Source: Hyphomicrobiales bacterium
Lineage (GTDB): Bacteria; Pseudomonadota; Alphaproteobacteria; Rhizobiales; Rhizobiaceae
Length of the DNA stretch: 64,000 nt
Reading direction: 5' to 3'
NCBI GenBank assembly: GCA_900469345.1
Contig: UBWZ01000010.1
Coordinates: 124,001 to 188,000 of the forward strand
Made by a program: the position numbers and the translations under genes. Positions 1 to 7,643 of the stretch are shown piece by piece (the first letter of the stretch is position 1; every line of letters begins with the position of its first letter). The notes beneath the pieces are model-generated. The model worked only from the letters and a program-made list of their open reading frames with translations, was not told where the DNA came from and searched no databases.

Positions 1-927
1 GAAGGAGTTGGTCGCCCGGGCGGCGTCCCGGCCGCTGCGCATCAGCCTCAGCCAGCGTCCGGGCGTCATGCCGAAGGTCTGCTTGAAATGCCGGGTGAAA
101 TGGGCCTGGTCGGCAAACCCGGCATCGAACGCGGCTTCGGCCAGACTGACGCCGCCCGCCAGCGCGGCCTTGGCGCGGTCGAGCCGGCGCATCACGTGAT
201 AGCGATGCGGACTGGTGCCGAACAGCCGGCGGAACTGCCGCGCCGTCTGGTAACGATCAAGGCCGCTCACCGCTTCGAGCGCCTGCGACGTGACCGGTTG
301 ATGGCAGTGCTCGCGCAAATGGTCGCGGCAGCGTAGCATCGCCGCATGGTCAACCGGGCCGGATGGTGCCGGGCCGCCTGCGCTGTCGGAATGTCGTCGC
401 AGTCCGGACGCCACCCGCAGCACGAGCTCGTCGAGCATCAGCGCTTCCGGCTGCCGGTCGAGATCGTCCAGCGCTTCGGCGAGGCAGAGACGCAGCATGG
501 GGTCGGCAACCACGGGGTCGGGCACGAAGGGCAGCCCCCCTCGGCTTCCGTTCGCTTCCGCCAGCCGCTCCGGCGGCATGTAGAGCATGCGGTAGGTCAG
601 CCCGTCCTCGGTGCCGGCGGCCCCGTCATGAACCTCGTCCGGATGCAGCACGATGACATTGCCCGGCAGGCTGGCGCGCTCGGCACCCCGGTAGCGGAAC
701 GTCTGGACGCCCGAAAGTGTCACCCCGATGGCATAGGTGTCGTGCCGATGCGGCTCGAACCCCTGTCCGCGGAAACGCGCCTCGATGCGCTCGATATTGC
801 CGGCGGGCGTCGCCTGCAGGATGCCGTCTGCCGTGACCACCCCCGCGCACGGACGTTCAAGACCGACCGGTGCCGCATCGGCTAGGTCCGGTGGCTTCGC
901 AGACCTTGCAATGGAGTTGTCCCGCAT
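1..927 (-). CDS. AraC-family transcriptional regulator (partial, C-terminus off the window)
   Basis: The minus-strand frame is open from about 927 to the window edge, so the 3' end is missing. The N-terminal half looks like a cupin-type AraC ligand-binding domain (HRHDTYAIG, then VIVLHPDEVHDG). The C-terminal half carries two helix-turn-helix units (GLDRYQTARQFRRLFG and SLAEAAFDAGFADQAHF followed by FGMTPGRW), the AraC/XylS signature. The ATG at 927 would overlap the start codon of the divergent DUF2000 gene, so a later start such as the GTG at 840 is possible. Adjacency to the divergent DUF2000 gene suggests it may control that gene; this is inference. The effector is unknown. Confidence 0.85.
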   Translation of the reverse strand, partial: MRDNSIARSAKPPDLADAAPVGLERPCAGVVTADGILQATPAGNIERIEARFRGQGFEPHRHDTYAIGVTLSGVQTFRYRGAERASLPGNVIVLHPDEVHDGAAGTEDGLTYRMLYMPPERLAEANGSRGGLPFVPDPVVADPMLRLCLAEALDDLDRQPEALMLDELVLRVASGLRRHSDSAGGPAPSGPVDHAAMLRCRDHLREHCHQPVTSQALEAVSGLDRYQTARQFRRLFGTSPHRYHVMRRLDRAKAALAGGVSLAEAAFDAGFADQAHFTRHFKQTFGMTPGRWLRLMRSGRDAARATNSF

Positions 928-1333
928 GTTCGATACCAAGATCGCTTTCGTCCTTCGCGATGACCTTGCCCCCTGGCAGGCCCTGAACGTGACCGCATTC
1001 CTGACGAGCGGCATCGTCGCCCAGGCGCCGGAGATCATCGGGCAAGCATACCGGGATGCCGCCGGCAATGTCTACAATCCGCTGACCATCCAGCCGATGG
1101 TGATCCTCTCGGCCGATCAGGATCTGCTGAGAACCATCCACAGGCGCGCGCTGGAGCGGCAGGTGATCTGCTCGGCCTATGTCGAGGAGATGTTCGCAAC
1201 CGGCCATGACGCCGCCAATCGCGAGGTTTTTGCAAAGTTTGCGCCCGAGGACGCCAAACTGGTTGGCCTCGCGCTGCGCACCGACAAGAAGATCGTCGAC
1301 AAGATCACCAAGGGCGCCAGGATGCATCCCTGA
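926..1333 (+). CDS. DUF2000 family protein
   Basis: This 135-residue protein begins MFDTKIAFVLRDDL, typical of the small DUF2000 family, whose biochemical role is not established. The ATG at 926 is chosen because a GGAG ribosome site lies at 913-916 and the family usually starts just before the F-D-T-K-I segment; an in-frame ATG at 911 is the alternative. The central part has P-W-Q-A-L-N-V-T-A-F-L and the C-terminus is rich in Lys/Asp. It is divergent from, and touches, an AraC-type regulator gene, an arrangement often seen for regulator-target pairs. No signal peptide or membrane segment is visible, so it is probably cytoplasmic. Confidence 0.8.
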   Translation: MFDTKIAFVLRDDLAPWQALNVTAFLTSGIVAQAPEIIGQAYRDAAGNVYNPLTIQPMVILSADQDLLRTIHRRALERQVICSAYVEEMFATGHDAANREVFAKFAPEDAKLVGLALRTDKKIVDKITKGARMHP

Positions 1334-1355
1334 TCTGGCCGCAGCCTTTCGCGCT

Positions 1356-2360
1356 TCAGGCTTCCAGCGCCAGCACGGCAAAGCTCGCCAGCCAGTGCTC
1401 GCCCATGTAGTCGCCCGCCACATGCGGCAGTGCGGTGTCGAGATGGGCGGCGGCCGCCGACAGGAGAATCGGCCGGCGCGCATCGGCCTCCGGCAGCGCC
1501 CCGGCGAGCGACCGCCAGCACCAGGCGCGCGACAGGTTGAGCCCATCCAGATGGGCAATCTTGCCGTCCGTCCGGTCTGAGACCGAGGCGGTCCTGAACA
1601 GCGTCGACGGCTGGCTCTCGGCAATCTGCGGCAGGAAGCGGTCGAACCACGGCAGGAAATCGCCGGCAGGCATCAGGCGGCGCATGCACTCCGCCTCGAT
1701 CAGCGCGGATGAGAGGAAATCGTCCCCGGAGGGTTCGCCCCAGGCGGGGCAGTCGGCATCGGCTCCATACCAGAGCATTGCCGTTTGCCGCAGCAGGCCC
1801 AGCAGGCCATGGTCGCCGGTCGCTTCCGCGTAATCGGCTGCGAGCCGCAGGGCAAAGGCGGTGTTGTAGTGTGTGCCGACCCGCACCGGATAGGTGGCGA
1901 TCGGCAGGAAGTCTTGGAACCGCTGGACAAACACCTGCGTCAGCGGCCGCAGGCGATCCGCCCACGAACCACCTTCGAGACCCTGAAGCTCGCAGGCGAG
2001 CTTCAGCAGCCAACCCCAGCCATAGGGCCGCTCAAACCCCTGTTCCAGCGGGTCGGCGAGCGTTGCACATTCTCCGGCCACTTTGTCCGGCACCAGCATC
2101 GTGTCGAGCAGGCTGCGGATGTCCGCGGCGGCCTCCATCTCCGGAAAACGCCGCAGCAGCCGGGCGAGCATCCAGTAACCGTGCACGCAGGAGTGCCAGT
2201 CGAAGCTGCCATGGAAGATCGGGTGGAGTGCGCTTGGCGCCTTCACACCGTCCGGCCCCGAAAGCACGATGCCCGGTTTGTAGGGGTATTCCCGTCTGAC
2301 ATGCCCGAGTGCGATGATGGCGAAGCGCTGGGCGGTCTCGGCTGTCAGGGCAGGGGTCAT
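1356..2360 (-). CDS. DUF2891 family protein
   Basis: A 334-residue soluble protein matching the DUF2891 family by its pattern: IFHGSFDWHSCVHGYW near residues 48-63, YGWGWLLKLACELQ in the middle, THYNTAFALRLAADYA, and a C-terminal segment GDYMGEHWLASFAVLAL. The regular helices with conserved Trp, His and Tyr resemble alpha/alpha-barrel proteins, but no reaction is established for the family. The gene is convergent with the DUF2000 gene (22 bp apart) and stands alone on its strand. No signal peptide is visible. Confidence 0.8.
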   Translation of the reverse strand: MTPALTAETAQRFAIIALGHVRREYPYKPGIVLSGPDGVKAPSALHPIFHGSFDWHSCVHGYWMLARLLRRFPEMEAAADIRSLLDTMLVPDKVAGECATLADPLEQGFERPYGWGWLLKLACELQGLEGGSWADRLRPLTQVFVQRFQDFLPIATYPVRVGTHYNTAFALRLAADYAEATGDHGLLGLLRQTAMLWYGADADCPAWGEPSGDDFLSSALIEAECMRRLMPAGDFLPWFDRFLPQIAESQPSTLFRTASVSDRTDGKIAHLDGLNLSRAWCWRSLAGALPEADARRPILLSAAAAHLDTALPHVAGDYMGEHWLASFAVLALEA

Positions 2361-2429
2361 GGGAACTCGCGTTGTATTGAACCGGGGGCGAACGTCTCAT
2401 CTGTGCGAGACTATCAGATCGGAGCTGCG

Positions 2430-2706
2430 ATGATGAATGCCATCCCATTGAGAACCCCGTCCGATGAAGCCGGCCCGGCGCTGGATGCCCTGGCAGACGC
2501 GCGCGGCGCGAGCGCCGAGACCGAGGCGGACCGCATCTTGCAGGACGCGCTTGAAGCTAGTTGAACTAAGCTTCCGTTGCGTCGTATGACACGTCAGATC
2601 TGGGGGCGGCGCTGCCTTGCGCCGGCTGGGAGAGAAATATCCCGAGCTTTCGGAAATCGATTGTTCTCGTGACCAGACGCCGGCCTGGACCGACGACGAG
2701 ACATAA
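2430..2706 (+). pseudogene. Decayed FitA/VapB-like ribbon-helix-helix antitoxin
   Basis: A short frame from ATG 2433 (GGAG ribosome site at 2421-2424; second ATG at 2430) encodes 43 residues ending ADRILQDALEAS. The pattern of an R-G-A-S-A-E-T-E-A-D-R-I-L-Q-D-A-L helix is that of RHH antitoxins of the FitA type. The frame stops at 2564, half the usual length. In another frame, about 2599-2703 reads like an antitoxin C-terminus (ALRRLGEKYPELSEID, then DQTPAW), ending at TAA 2704-2706, which overlaps the start of the toxin remnant. A frameshift or small deletion between 2564 and 2599 would explain this. No residue-level alignment was run. Confidence 0.5.
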
Positions 2707-2870
2707 CCGCCCTTGATACGAACGTCATCTCTGCAATATCGAAAAAAGTGCTGGTCACCGGCAGCCGTAGGGATTCCGCCATCCCGCAACTTTACGGCAC
2801 GACTGTCCGCACCCGGAACACCGGCCCGTCCGAAGCGGCCGGCGTGCCGGTCGTCAAGCCGTGGATGCAG
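2703..2870 (+). pseudogene. Decayed PIN-domain (VapC/FitB-like) toxin fragment
   Basis: The plus-strand frame at 2703 reads I-T-A-L-D-T-N-V-I-S-A-I-S, the canonical first strand and first catalytic Asp of PIN-domain toxins, but the initiator is ATA instead of ATG. About 30 codons later it reads TVRTRNTGPSEAAGVPVVKPW, which matches the usual end of these toxins (R-N-T-x-x-F-E-x-x-G-V-P-x-x-N-P-W). The middle of the domain, including the other acidic residues, is missing, so this is an internally deleted fossil. It has no in-frame stop at the expected place and overlaps the 3' end of rnd on the other strand. Confidence 0.55.
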
Positions 2871-4029
2871 CGGCGGCAGTGTCGGTCAGCTCGACCGCTT
2901 CCACCTTCTTGTTGACGAAGCGCAGCGCCACGCCGCCCTCGATCAGCTTGAGGGCCGTATCGCCGAAGAGGTCGCGGCGCCAGCCGGACAGCGCGCCGAC
3001 CGTGGCCTTGTGTCCTTCAGCCGCGATCCTTTCGAGATCGTCGGTATTGGCAATCACCTTGGCGGCGACGCCTTCCTTGTCGGAAATCAGCTTCAGCAGC
3101 ACCTTGAGCAGTTCGACGGCGGCAGCGGTGCCTTCCGGCACGTGCACATGCTTTGGCGGTTGGGGCATTTCGCTCTTCGGCAGCGACACCGCCGCGTTGA
3201 CGGCCTCGACGATCGCCGCACCGGAGGAGGAACGCTCCCAGCCTTTGGGAACGGTTCTCAAGCGCGACAGGGCTTCTGTATCCTTGGGCTGCTGCTGGGC
3301 AATCTCATAGATGGCGTCGTCCTTCAGGACCCGCGAGCGCGGCACGTTGCGGCTGCGCGCCTCGCGTTCCCGCCAGGCGGCGATCGTCTTCAGCACAGCC
3401 AGTTCCTGCGGCTTGCGCAGGCGCGACTTCAGCCGCAGCCAAGCGTCGTCCGGATGCAGGTCGTAGGTCTGCGGCGATTCCAGCACCGCCATTTCCTCGG
3501 TCAGCCACAGCGCCCGGCCTTCGCGCTCCAGCTGTTCCTTGAGAAACAGATAGACGTCGCGCAGGTGGGTGACATCGGCCAGCGCGTATTCGAGCTGCTT
3601 GTCCGAGAGCGGCCGGCGGCTCCAGTCCGTAAAGCGCGAGGATTTGTCCAGCGGGACGTTCTTGATGCGGCTCACGAGCTGGTCGTAGGAAACGGAATCG
3701 CCGAACCCGCAGACCATCGCCGCGACCTGCGTGTCGAAGATCGGATGCGGGATGAGCCCGCCGAGGTGGTGGATGATTTCGATGTCCTGGCGCGCTGCGT
3801 GGAACACCTTGGTCACGGCGGTATTCGCCATCAGATCGAAGAAGGGCTTGAGGTCGAGCCCCTTGGCCAGCGGGTCCACCAGAACTTCGACCGTCGGGCT
3901 CGCCATCTGGATCAGGCAGAGCTGCGGCCAGAATGTCGTTTCCCGGAGAAACTCCGTGTCGATGGTAATGAAGTCCGATTGAGCCAGCTTGGCGCAGGCC
4001 TCCTCAAGTGCGGCGTTCGTTTCGATCAT
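2854..4029 (-). CDS. rnd: Ribonuclease D
   Basis: A 391-residue 3'-5' exoribonuclease acting in tRNA 3'-end maturation. The DEDD-type exonuclease motifs are visible: D-T-E-F-L near residue 23, F-H-A-A-R-Q-D-I near 80, and Y-A-L-A-D-V-T-H-L near 150. An HRDC region follows (ELAVLKTIAAWRE onward). The start is placed at the ATG at 4029, giving the family N-terminus M-I-E-T-N-A-A-L-E; an in-frame ATG at 4086 would add 19 unconserved residues. It is followed on the same strand only by the toxin fossil, which overlaps its 3' end antisense. No partner genes are evident. Confidence 0.93.
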   Translation of the reverse strand: MIETNAALEEACAKLAQSDFITIDTEFLRETTFWPQLCLIQMASPTVEVLVDPLAKGLDLKPFFDLMANTAVTKVFHAARQDIEIIHHLGGLIPHPIFDTQVAAMVCGFGDSVSYDQLVSRIKNVPLDKSSRFTDWSRRPLSDKQLEYALADVTHLRDVYLFLKEQLEREGRALWLTEEMAVLESPQTYDLHPDDAWLRLKSRLRKPQELAVLKTIAAWREREARSRNVPRSRVLKDDAIYEIAQQQPKDTEALSRLRTVPKGWERSSSGAAIVEAVNAAVSLPKSEMPQPPKHVHVPEGTAAAVELLKVLLKLISDKEGVAAKVIANTDDLERIAAEGHKATVGALSGWRRDLFGDTALKLIEGGVALRFVNKKVEAVELTDTAAAASTA

Positions 4030-4107
4030 CGTTTCATTCGCGTGAAGGTCTTCAGCCTTCCTTTCCCGTCCGGCCACAGATGTCAAGCCGAGCAGGGGGT
4101 GAAAGCC

Positions 4108-5346
4108 TTAAACCTGCTCATCTTTCCCGCTCGGATCGGCCAACCGGTTGAAATAGGCGGATGTGCGCAGCAGCGAACGAAAGCGCCAGCGGCGCTGCGA
4201 CAGCGGTACGGGCGCCCGTGCCTGCATGCGCCGCAGCGTGAAGATCATGAAGCCGGCGAAGATGAACGAGGTGTAGAGGAAGAACGCCCGCGGCCCGAAA
4301 TATTGCAGCAGCACCGAGGCGAGCAGCGGCCCGATCGTGGCGCCGACCGACCAGAAGAACAAGAGGCCGGCCGAAACCAGCGCATGCTCTCCCTCCTTGG
4401 CGAAGTCGTTGGCATGCGCCGAGCAGAGCGAGTAGAGCGGCATCGAGAACGCGCCGAACAGGAAGACGCTGACGATATTGGCGAGCTCACTGCTGCCGGC
4501 TCCGAAGGACAGATAAGCGCCGGTTACGATCGAACCCGCGGTTGCCCAGAGGATGACACGGCGCCGGTCGAGCCTGTCGGAATACATGCCGAGCGGATAT
4601 TGCAGCACCACCCCGCCGATGATGCCGGCGCTCATGAAGGTCGCGATCGAGGTGATGCTCATGCCAAGTTCCTTGGCGTAGATCGGACCGATATTGCGGA
4701 ACGCCGCCATGCTGAGGCCGACGGCAACGACGCCGACGACCGACAGCGGCGAGATGCGCCACACGGCCTTGAGGTCGAAGGCGATCGACTCCGGCGGCTT
4801 CGGGCTCGACTTGTCGGCGACCGAGATCGGCACCAGAGACAGCGTCAGAGCGATGGCGATGATGTTGAAGGCGATCGGCCCTTCGATCCCGACCGTCGGG
4901 ATGATGTACTGGGCGATCGTGACCGAGCCGAGATCGACGAAGCGGTAGATGGAGAGCGTGCGGGCGCGGTTGGCGTTGGTGACCTTGGCGTTGATCCAGC
5001 TCTCGACCGTGGCAAACAGGCTCGCGACGGCGATGCCGATCACGAAGCGCATGACGAACCAGAAGGTCGGCTCGACGATCATCGACAGGCCGATCGAGGC
5101 CGACGCGCTGACCGCTGCCATCGCCGAAAACGTCCTGATGTGGCCGATCCGCCGCAGCAGCCGCGTTACGTAGATGCAGCCGATGGCAAAACCGATGCTG
5201 TAGCCGGCGCCGATCATGCCGATGACCGATGGCGAGAAGCCCTCGGCCGAACCGCGCAGAGCGATATAGGTGCCCTGAAGGCCGTTGCCACCGATCAGGA
5301 TGCCGGCGGTGACGAGGAGGGGGATAAGGGGACGGATGGCGGACAT
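4108..5346 (-). CDS. MFS transporter, YcaD-like
   Basis: About 412 residues with roughly twelve hydrophobic segments and typical major facilitator features, including the loop after TM2 (VTRLLRRIGH) and the central loop MYSDRLDRRRVILW after TM8. It resembles the YcaD/quinate-type MFS branch with N-terminal PLIPLLVTAGILIGGNGLQGTYIALRG. The start at ATG 5346 (MSAIRPLIP) is preferred over the ATG 60 bp upstream because it fits the family N-terminus. The substrate cannot be predicted. The gene lies 78 bp upstream of rnd on the same strand and could be weakly cotranscribed with it. Confidence 0.85.
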   Translation of the reverse strand: MSAIRPLIPLLVTAGILIGGNGLQGTYIALRGSAEGFSPSVIGMIGAGYSIGFAIGCIYVTRLLRRIGHIRTFSAMAAVSASASIGLSMIVEPTFWFVMRFVIGIAVASLFATVESWINAKVTNANRARTLSIYRFVDLGSVTIAQYIIPTVGIEGPIAFNIIAIALTLSLVPISVADKSSPKPPESIAFDLKAVWRISPLSVVGVVAVGLSMAAFRNIGPIYAKELGMSITSIATFMSAGIIGGVVLQYPLGMYSDRLDRRRVILWATAGSIVTGAYLSFGAGSSELANIVSVFLFGAFSMPLYSLCSAHANDFAKEGEHALVSAGLLFFWSVGATIGPLLASVLLQYFGPRAFFLYTSFIFAGFMIFTLRRMQARAPVPLSQRRWRFRSLLRTSAYFNRLADPSGKDEQV

Positions 5347-5475
5347 GACATGCTTTGCGCGGGGATTGCCGGGCCGGAAGGCGTTTGTCCACAAAGACAG
5401 ATTCACGGCGGCTTGTCTCGCTGCAATACACGCTGGCGCGAACGAAATGTCGCCCGGATACGGTCGGCCCGGTCT

Positions 5476-6327
5476 CTAGAAGAACGGCCGTCCTGCCACG
5501 GCCTGCGCAAACGTCGCCGCAACCACCGCTACGCTCAAGGTGCCGGCGGCGACCAGTCCGGCCGCCACAAGCCGCGGTGCCAGCAGGTCGAGGACAAGTC
5601 CGGCAATCGGCAGGGTCTGCATGATGTGCGTCGCGAAGAAATGCGGCACCCTGAGATCCCCGCCACTGCGCGACCAGCCGAGCAGGAAAAGCCCGCTGGC
5701 ATCGGTCGGGATGCCGCCGACCCAGTGGCCGGGCCCGGCAATCCGGCCGCTTCCCAGCGCAAGCGCCGTGACGAGTGTTAACAGGCTCCCGAGGATAAGG
5801 CCAAAGGCGCCGCCAAGTCGCAGTCCGGTCGGCGCATCGGGTGCCGGCCGGAAGAGAAGGAAGAGTCCGATGGCAAGGACCGACAGGACCAGAAACACCG
5901 CGGCGATGCCCATCAAGCCGTAGGCAAGCGCCTCGATCGGTGTCTCGCCGTTGAAGTGCGAGGCGCGTCCGCGGGCCGCCTGCAGCGTGATGTAGAGAAC
6001 TTCGCCGCTGGCGGTGACGCAGCCGACGAGGCAGGCAAGCCAGACGCCCCATCCCTCGCGCACGGTGGTTTCGATCAGCGGCAGCAGCAAGAGAACCGTG
6101 CCCAGCATCACCGTCAGGGACGTCTGGAACTTCAGCGGCTTGCTCCAGACGGTGATGCCGTTGAGCAGCCGGTCGTCGAACATCAGTGCAACGAGGCTCG
6201 GCAAGGCCAGTGCCACCTGCAGGCCGATCGCCACGATCAGCAGGCGCCCGGCACTCGAAAGGCCTGCGGAACCGGTGACGCCTTGGCCGCGCATGAGGGT
6301 CGTCGATCCATCAAACAGCACATTCAT
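5476..6327 (-). CDS. Polytopic membrane protein of unknown function
   Basis: A 283-residue protein with about seven hydrophobic helices (LLIVAIGLQVALALPSLVAL, LTVMLGTVLLLLPLIE, the AVFLVLSVLAIGLFLLF region and others) and short polar loops. A histidine-rich stretch VPHFFATHIMQTLP lies between late helices. I do not recognise a characterised family. It starts 3 bp after the stop of the ABA4-like gene on the same strand, so the two form a two-gene operon divergent from a TetR regulator. An internal ATG at residue 12 is an alternative start. A role in membrane or lipid/pigment-related stress is only a guess from the neighbour. Confidence 0.75.
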   Translation of the reverse strand: MNVLFDGSTTLMRGQGVTGSAGLSSAGRLLIVAIGLQVALALPSLVALMFDDRLLNGITVWSKPLKFQTSLTVMLGTVLLLLPLIETTVREGWGVWLACLVGCVTASGEVLYITLQAARGRASHFNGETPIEALAYGLMGIAAVFLVLSVLAIGLFLLFRPAPDAPTGLRLGGAFGLILGSLLTLVTALALGSGRIAGPGHWVGGIPTDASGLFLLGWSRSGGDLRVPHFFATHIMQTLPIAGLVLDLLAPRLVAAGLVAAGTLSVAVVAATFAQAVAGRPFF

Positions 6328-6330
6328 GGC

Positions 6331-6762
6331 TCAGGCCTTTCTGGCGGACAGCGCCATCTCGGTGGCGCGGGTGAGGTAGAAGAGGAGAAGGCCGAAAGGC
6401 CCGAACAGGAAGGTGGCGGCAAGGATCGGGGCCTGCAGCAGGCGGTGATAGCCCCGCTTGTCGGCTTCGACGGCGATCCAGATGCCGACGAAGAGATCGA
6501 AGGCAAGATAGTGGATCCATCCGGCGACCAGCCCCGCATCGCTCATGAAGATCGCCCGCACCTGCGCGATCGACCCGAAGCCGGCGCCTTCGATGCGAAA
6601 GAAGTAGACGAAGATCAGCACGGTATAGGTCAGGGCCAGCCCGAAGATCAGCCCGAAGCGCAGGACGCCGATCAGCCTGCGCCAGCGCGGCAAGAAAACC
6701 AGGAGCAGCCAGCCGCCGAGGGCAGCGGTGTTGGCAAGCGAAAACAGGTTGGCAAAAGTCAT
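6331..6762 (-). CDS. ABA4-like family membrane protein
   Basis: A 143-residue protein with four hydrophobic helices and the pattern of bacterial ABA4-like proteins (DUF4281): LFSLANTAALGGWLLLVFLP at the N-terminus, GWIHYLAFDLFVGIWIAVEA in the middle and FLFGPFGLLLFYLTRA near the end. Plant ABA4 is needed for neoxanthin formation; the bacterial homologues have no established role. First gene of a two-gene operon divergent from the TetR gene at 6865; the intervening 102 bp hold the operator at 6811-6839. Probably located in the inner membrane. Confidence 0.85.
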   Translation of the reverse strand: MTFANLFSLANTAALGGWLLLVFLPRWRRLIGVLRFGLIFGLALTYTVLIFVYFFRIEGAGFGSIAQVRAIFMSDAGLVAGWIHYLAFDLFVGIWIAVEADKRGYHRLLQAPILAATFLFGPFGLLLFYLTRATEMALSARKA

Positions 6763-6781
6763 GACCGCTCCAAGTTGGCAG

Positions 6782-6839
6782 TGTCAAGATTACAATCGGC
6801 AATCAAGTTGTCGCTGTCAAGATTGGATTTTGACAGCGA
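6782..6839. promoter_or_regulatory. Inverted-repeat operator between the TetR gene and the membrane-protein operon
   Basis: A perfect 10-bp inverted repeat, TCGCTGTCAA at 6811-6820 and TTGACAGCGA at 6830-6839, is separated by 9 bp. The 10-mer TGTCAAGATT inside it (6815-6824) also occurs at 6782-6791, giving three half-sites in 58 bp. Position between divergent genes and symmetry make it the likely TetR binding site, autoregulating the repressor and controlling the ABA4-like operon. Binding is inferred. Confidence 0.65.
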
Positions 6840-6864
6840 GCCATGGCTCGCGCTAAGGGAGGAT

Positions 6865-7479
6865 ATGGCCCGGCAGAAAACCTATCATCACGGCGACCTG
6901 AGACAGGCTCTTCTGCAGGCGGGCTTGGCGATGCTGGAGGAGGTCGGCCTCGAGGCAATGTCGCTGCGCAAGATCGCCGCGCGGGTCGGAGTGTCGCATG
7001 CCGCACCCGAACATCATTTCCCGACGCTGAAGCATTTGCTGAACGCCATGGCCTGCGAAGGGTTCGGCCTCTTTGCAGCAACGATGCGCGCCGAGATGGC
7101 GCATGCGGAGCCTGCCGCCGCGCCGCAGATGCGCGCCGCGTCCAAGGGGTATCTCGCCTTCGCGACCGGGCACCCGCATCTGTTCCGGCTGATGTTCAAC
7201 GCCAATCTGCTGGATTGGTCCGATCCGGCACTCGAAGAGGCAGGGAGCCTCGGGCTTGCCGTGCTGCGCGAAATCTGCTGGCCGGTCGCCATCAGGCTTG
7301 GCCTCGATACGGAAGAGGGGCGCGCCTCCGTCGAACAGCTGGTCTGGTCGCAGATCCATGGCCATGCGCACCTTGCCATTGACCACAAGCTGCCGCTGAT
7401 CGATGCGCCGGCCGGCCTGCCGCCGGTGCTGGTGTCGAGCCCGGGGCTCGATCTTGCTGCCATCCTCCTGCCCGACTGA
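6865..7479 (+). CDS. TetR/AcrR-family regulator with WHG-type C-terminal domain
   Basis: A 204-residue repressor. The N-terminal HTH is clear ([18 protein letters not shown], then [20 protein letters not shown], residues about 9-55). The C-terminal ligand domain has [14 protein letters not shown] and [15 protein letters not shown], as in the TetR_C/WHG subgroup. The ATG at 6865 has an AAGGGAGG ribosome site at 6855-6862. It is divergent from the two-gene membrane operon with a strong inverted-repeat operator in between, so it most likely represses that operon and itself. The inducer is unknown. Confidence 0.9.
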   Translation: MARQKTYHHGDLRQALLQAGLAMLEEVGLEAMSLRKIAARVGVSHAAPEHHFPTLKHLLNAMACEGFGLFAATMRAEMAHAEPAAAPQMRAASKGYLAFATGHPHLFRLMFNANLLDWSDPALEEAGSLGLAVLREICWPVAIRLGLDTEEGRASVEQLVWSQIHGHAHLAIDHKLPLIDAPAGLPPVLVSSPGLDLAAILLPD

Positions 7480-7643
7480 GCGTCTTTGATCACCCGTCCC
7501 GGAAAGCGGGGCGCAGCGCCGGATGCACACTCGCCTTGACAAATCGGGTTCGTCATGCGCTTGTCGCGCCGATTTTCCATGCGACCGGAAGGCAGCGTTT
7601 CGCGCGCCGAAAGCGGTCATGCGCATCAGTCCAGGATAAAGAA

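Noticed and set aside
2713..5781. A 1022-codon plus-strand open frame antisense to rnd and the MFS gene
   Set aside because: Its translation is low-complexity, charged and without any domain, a usual artefact of GC-rich genes read on the opposite strand; rnd and MFS are clear on the minus strand.
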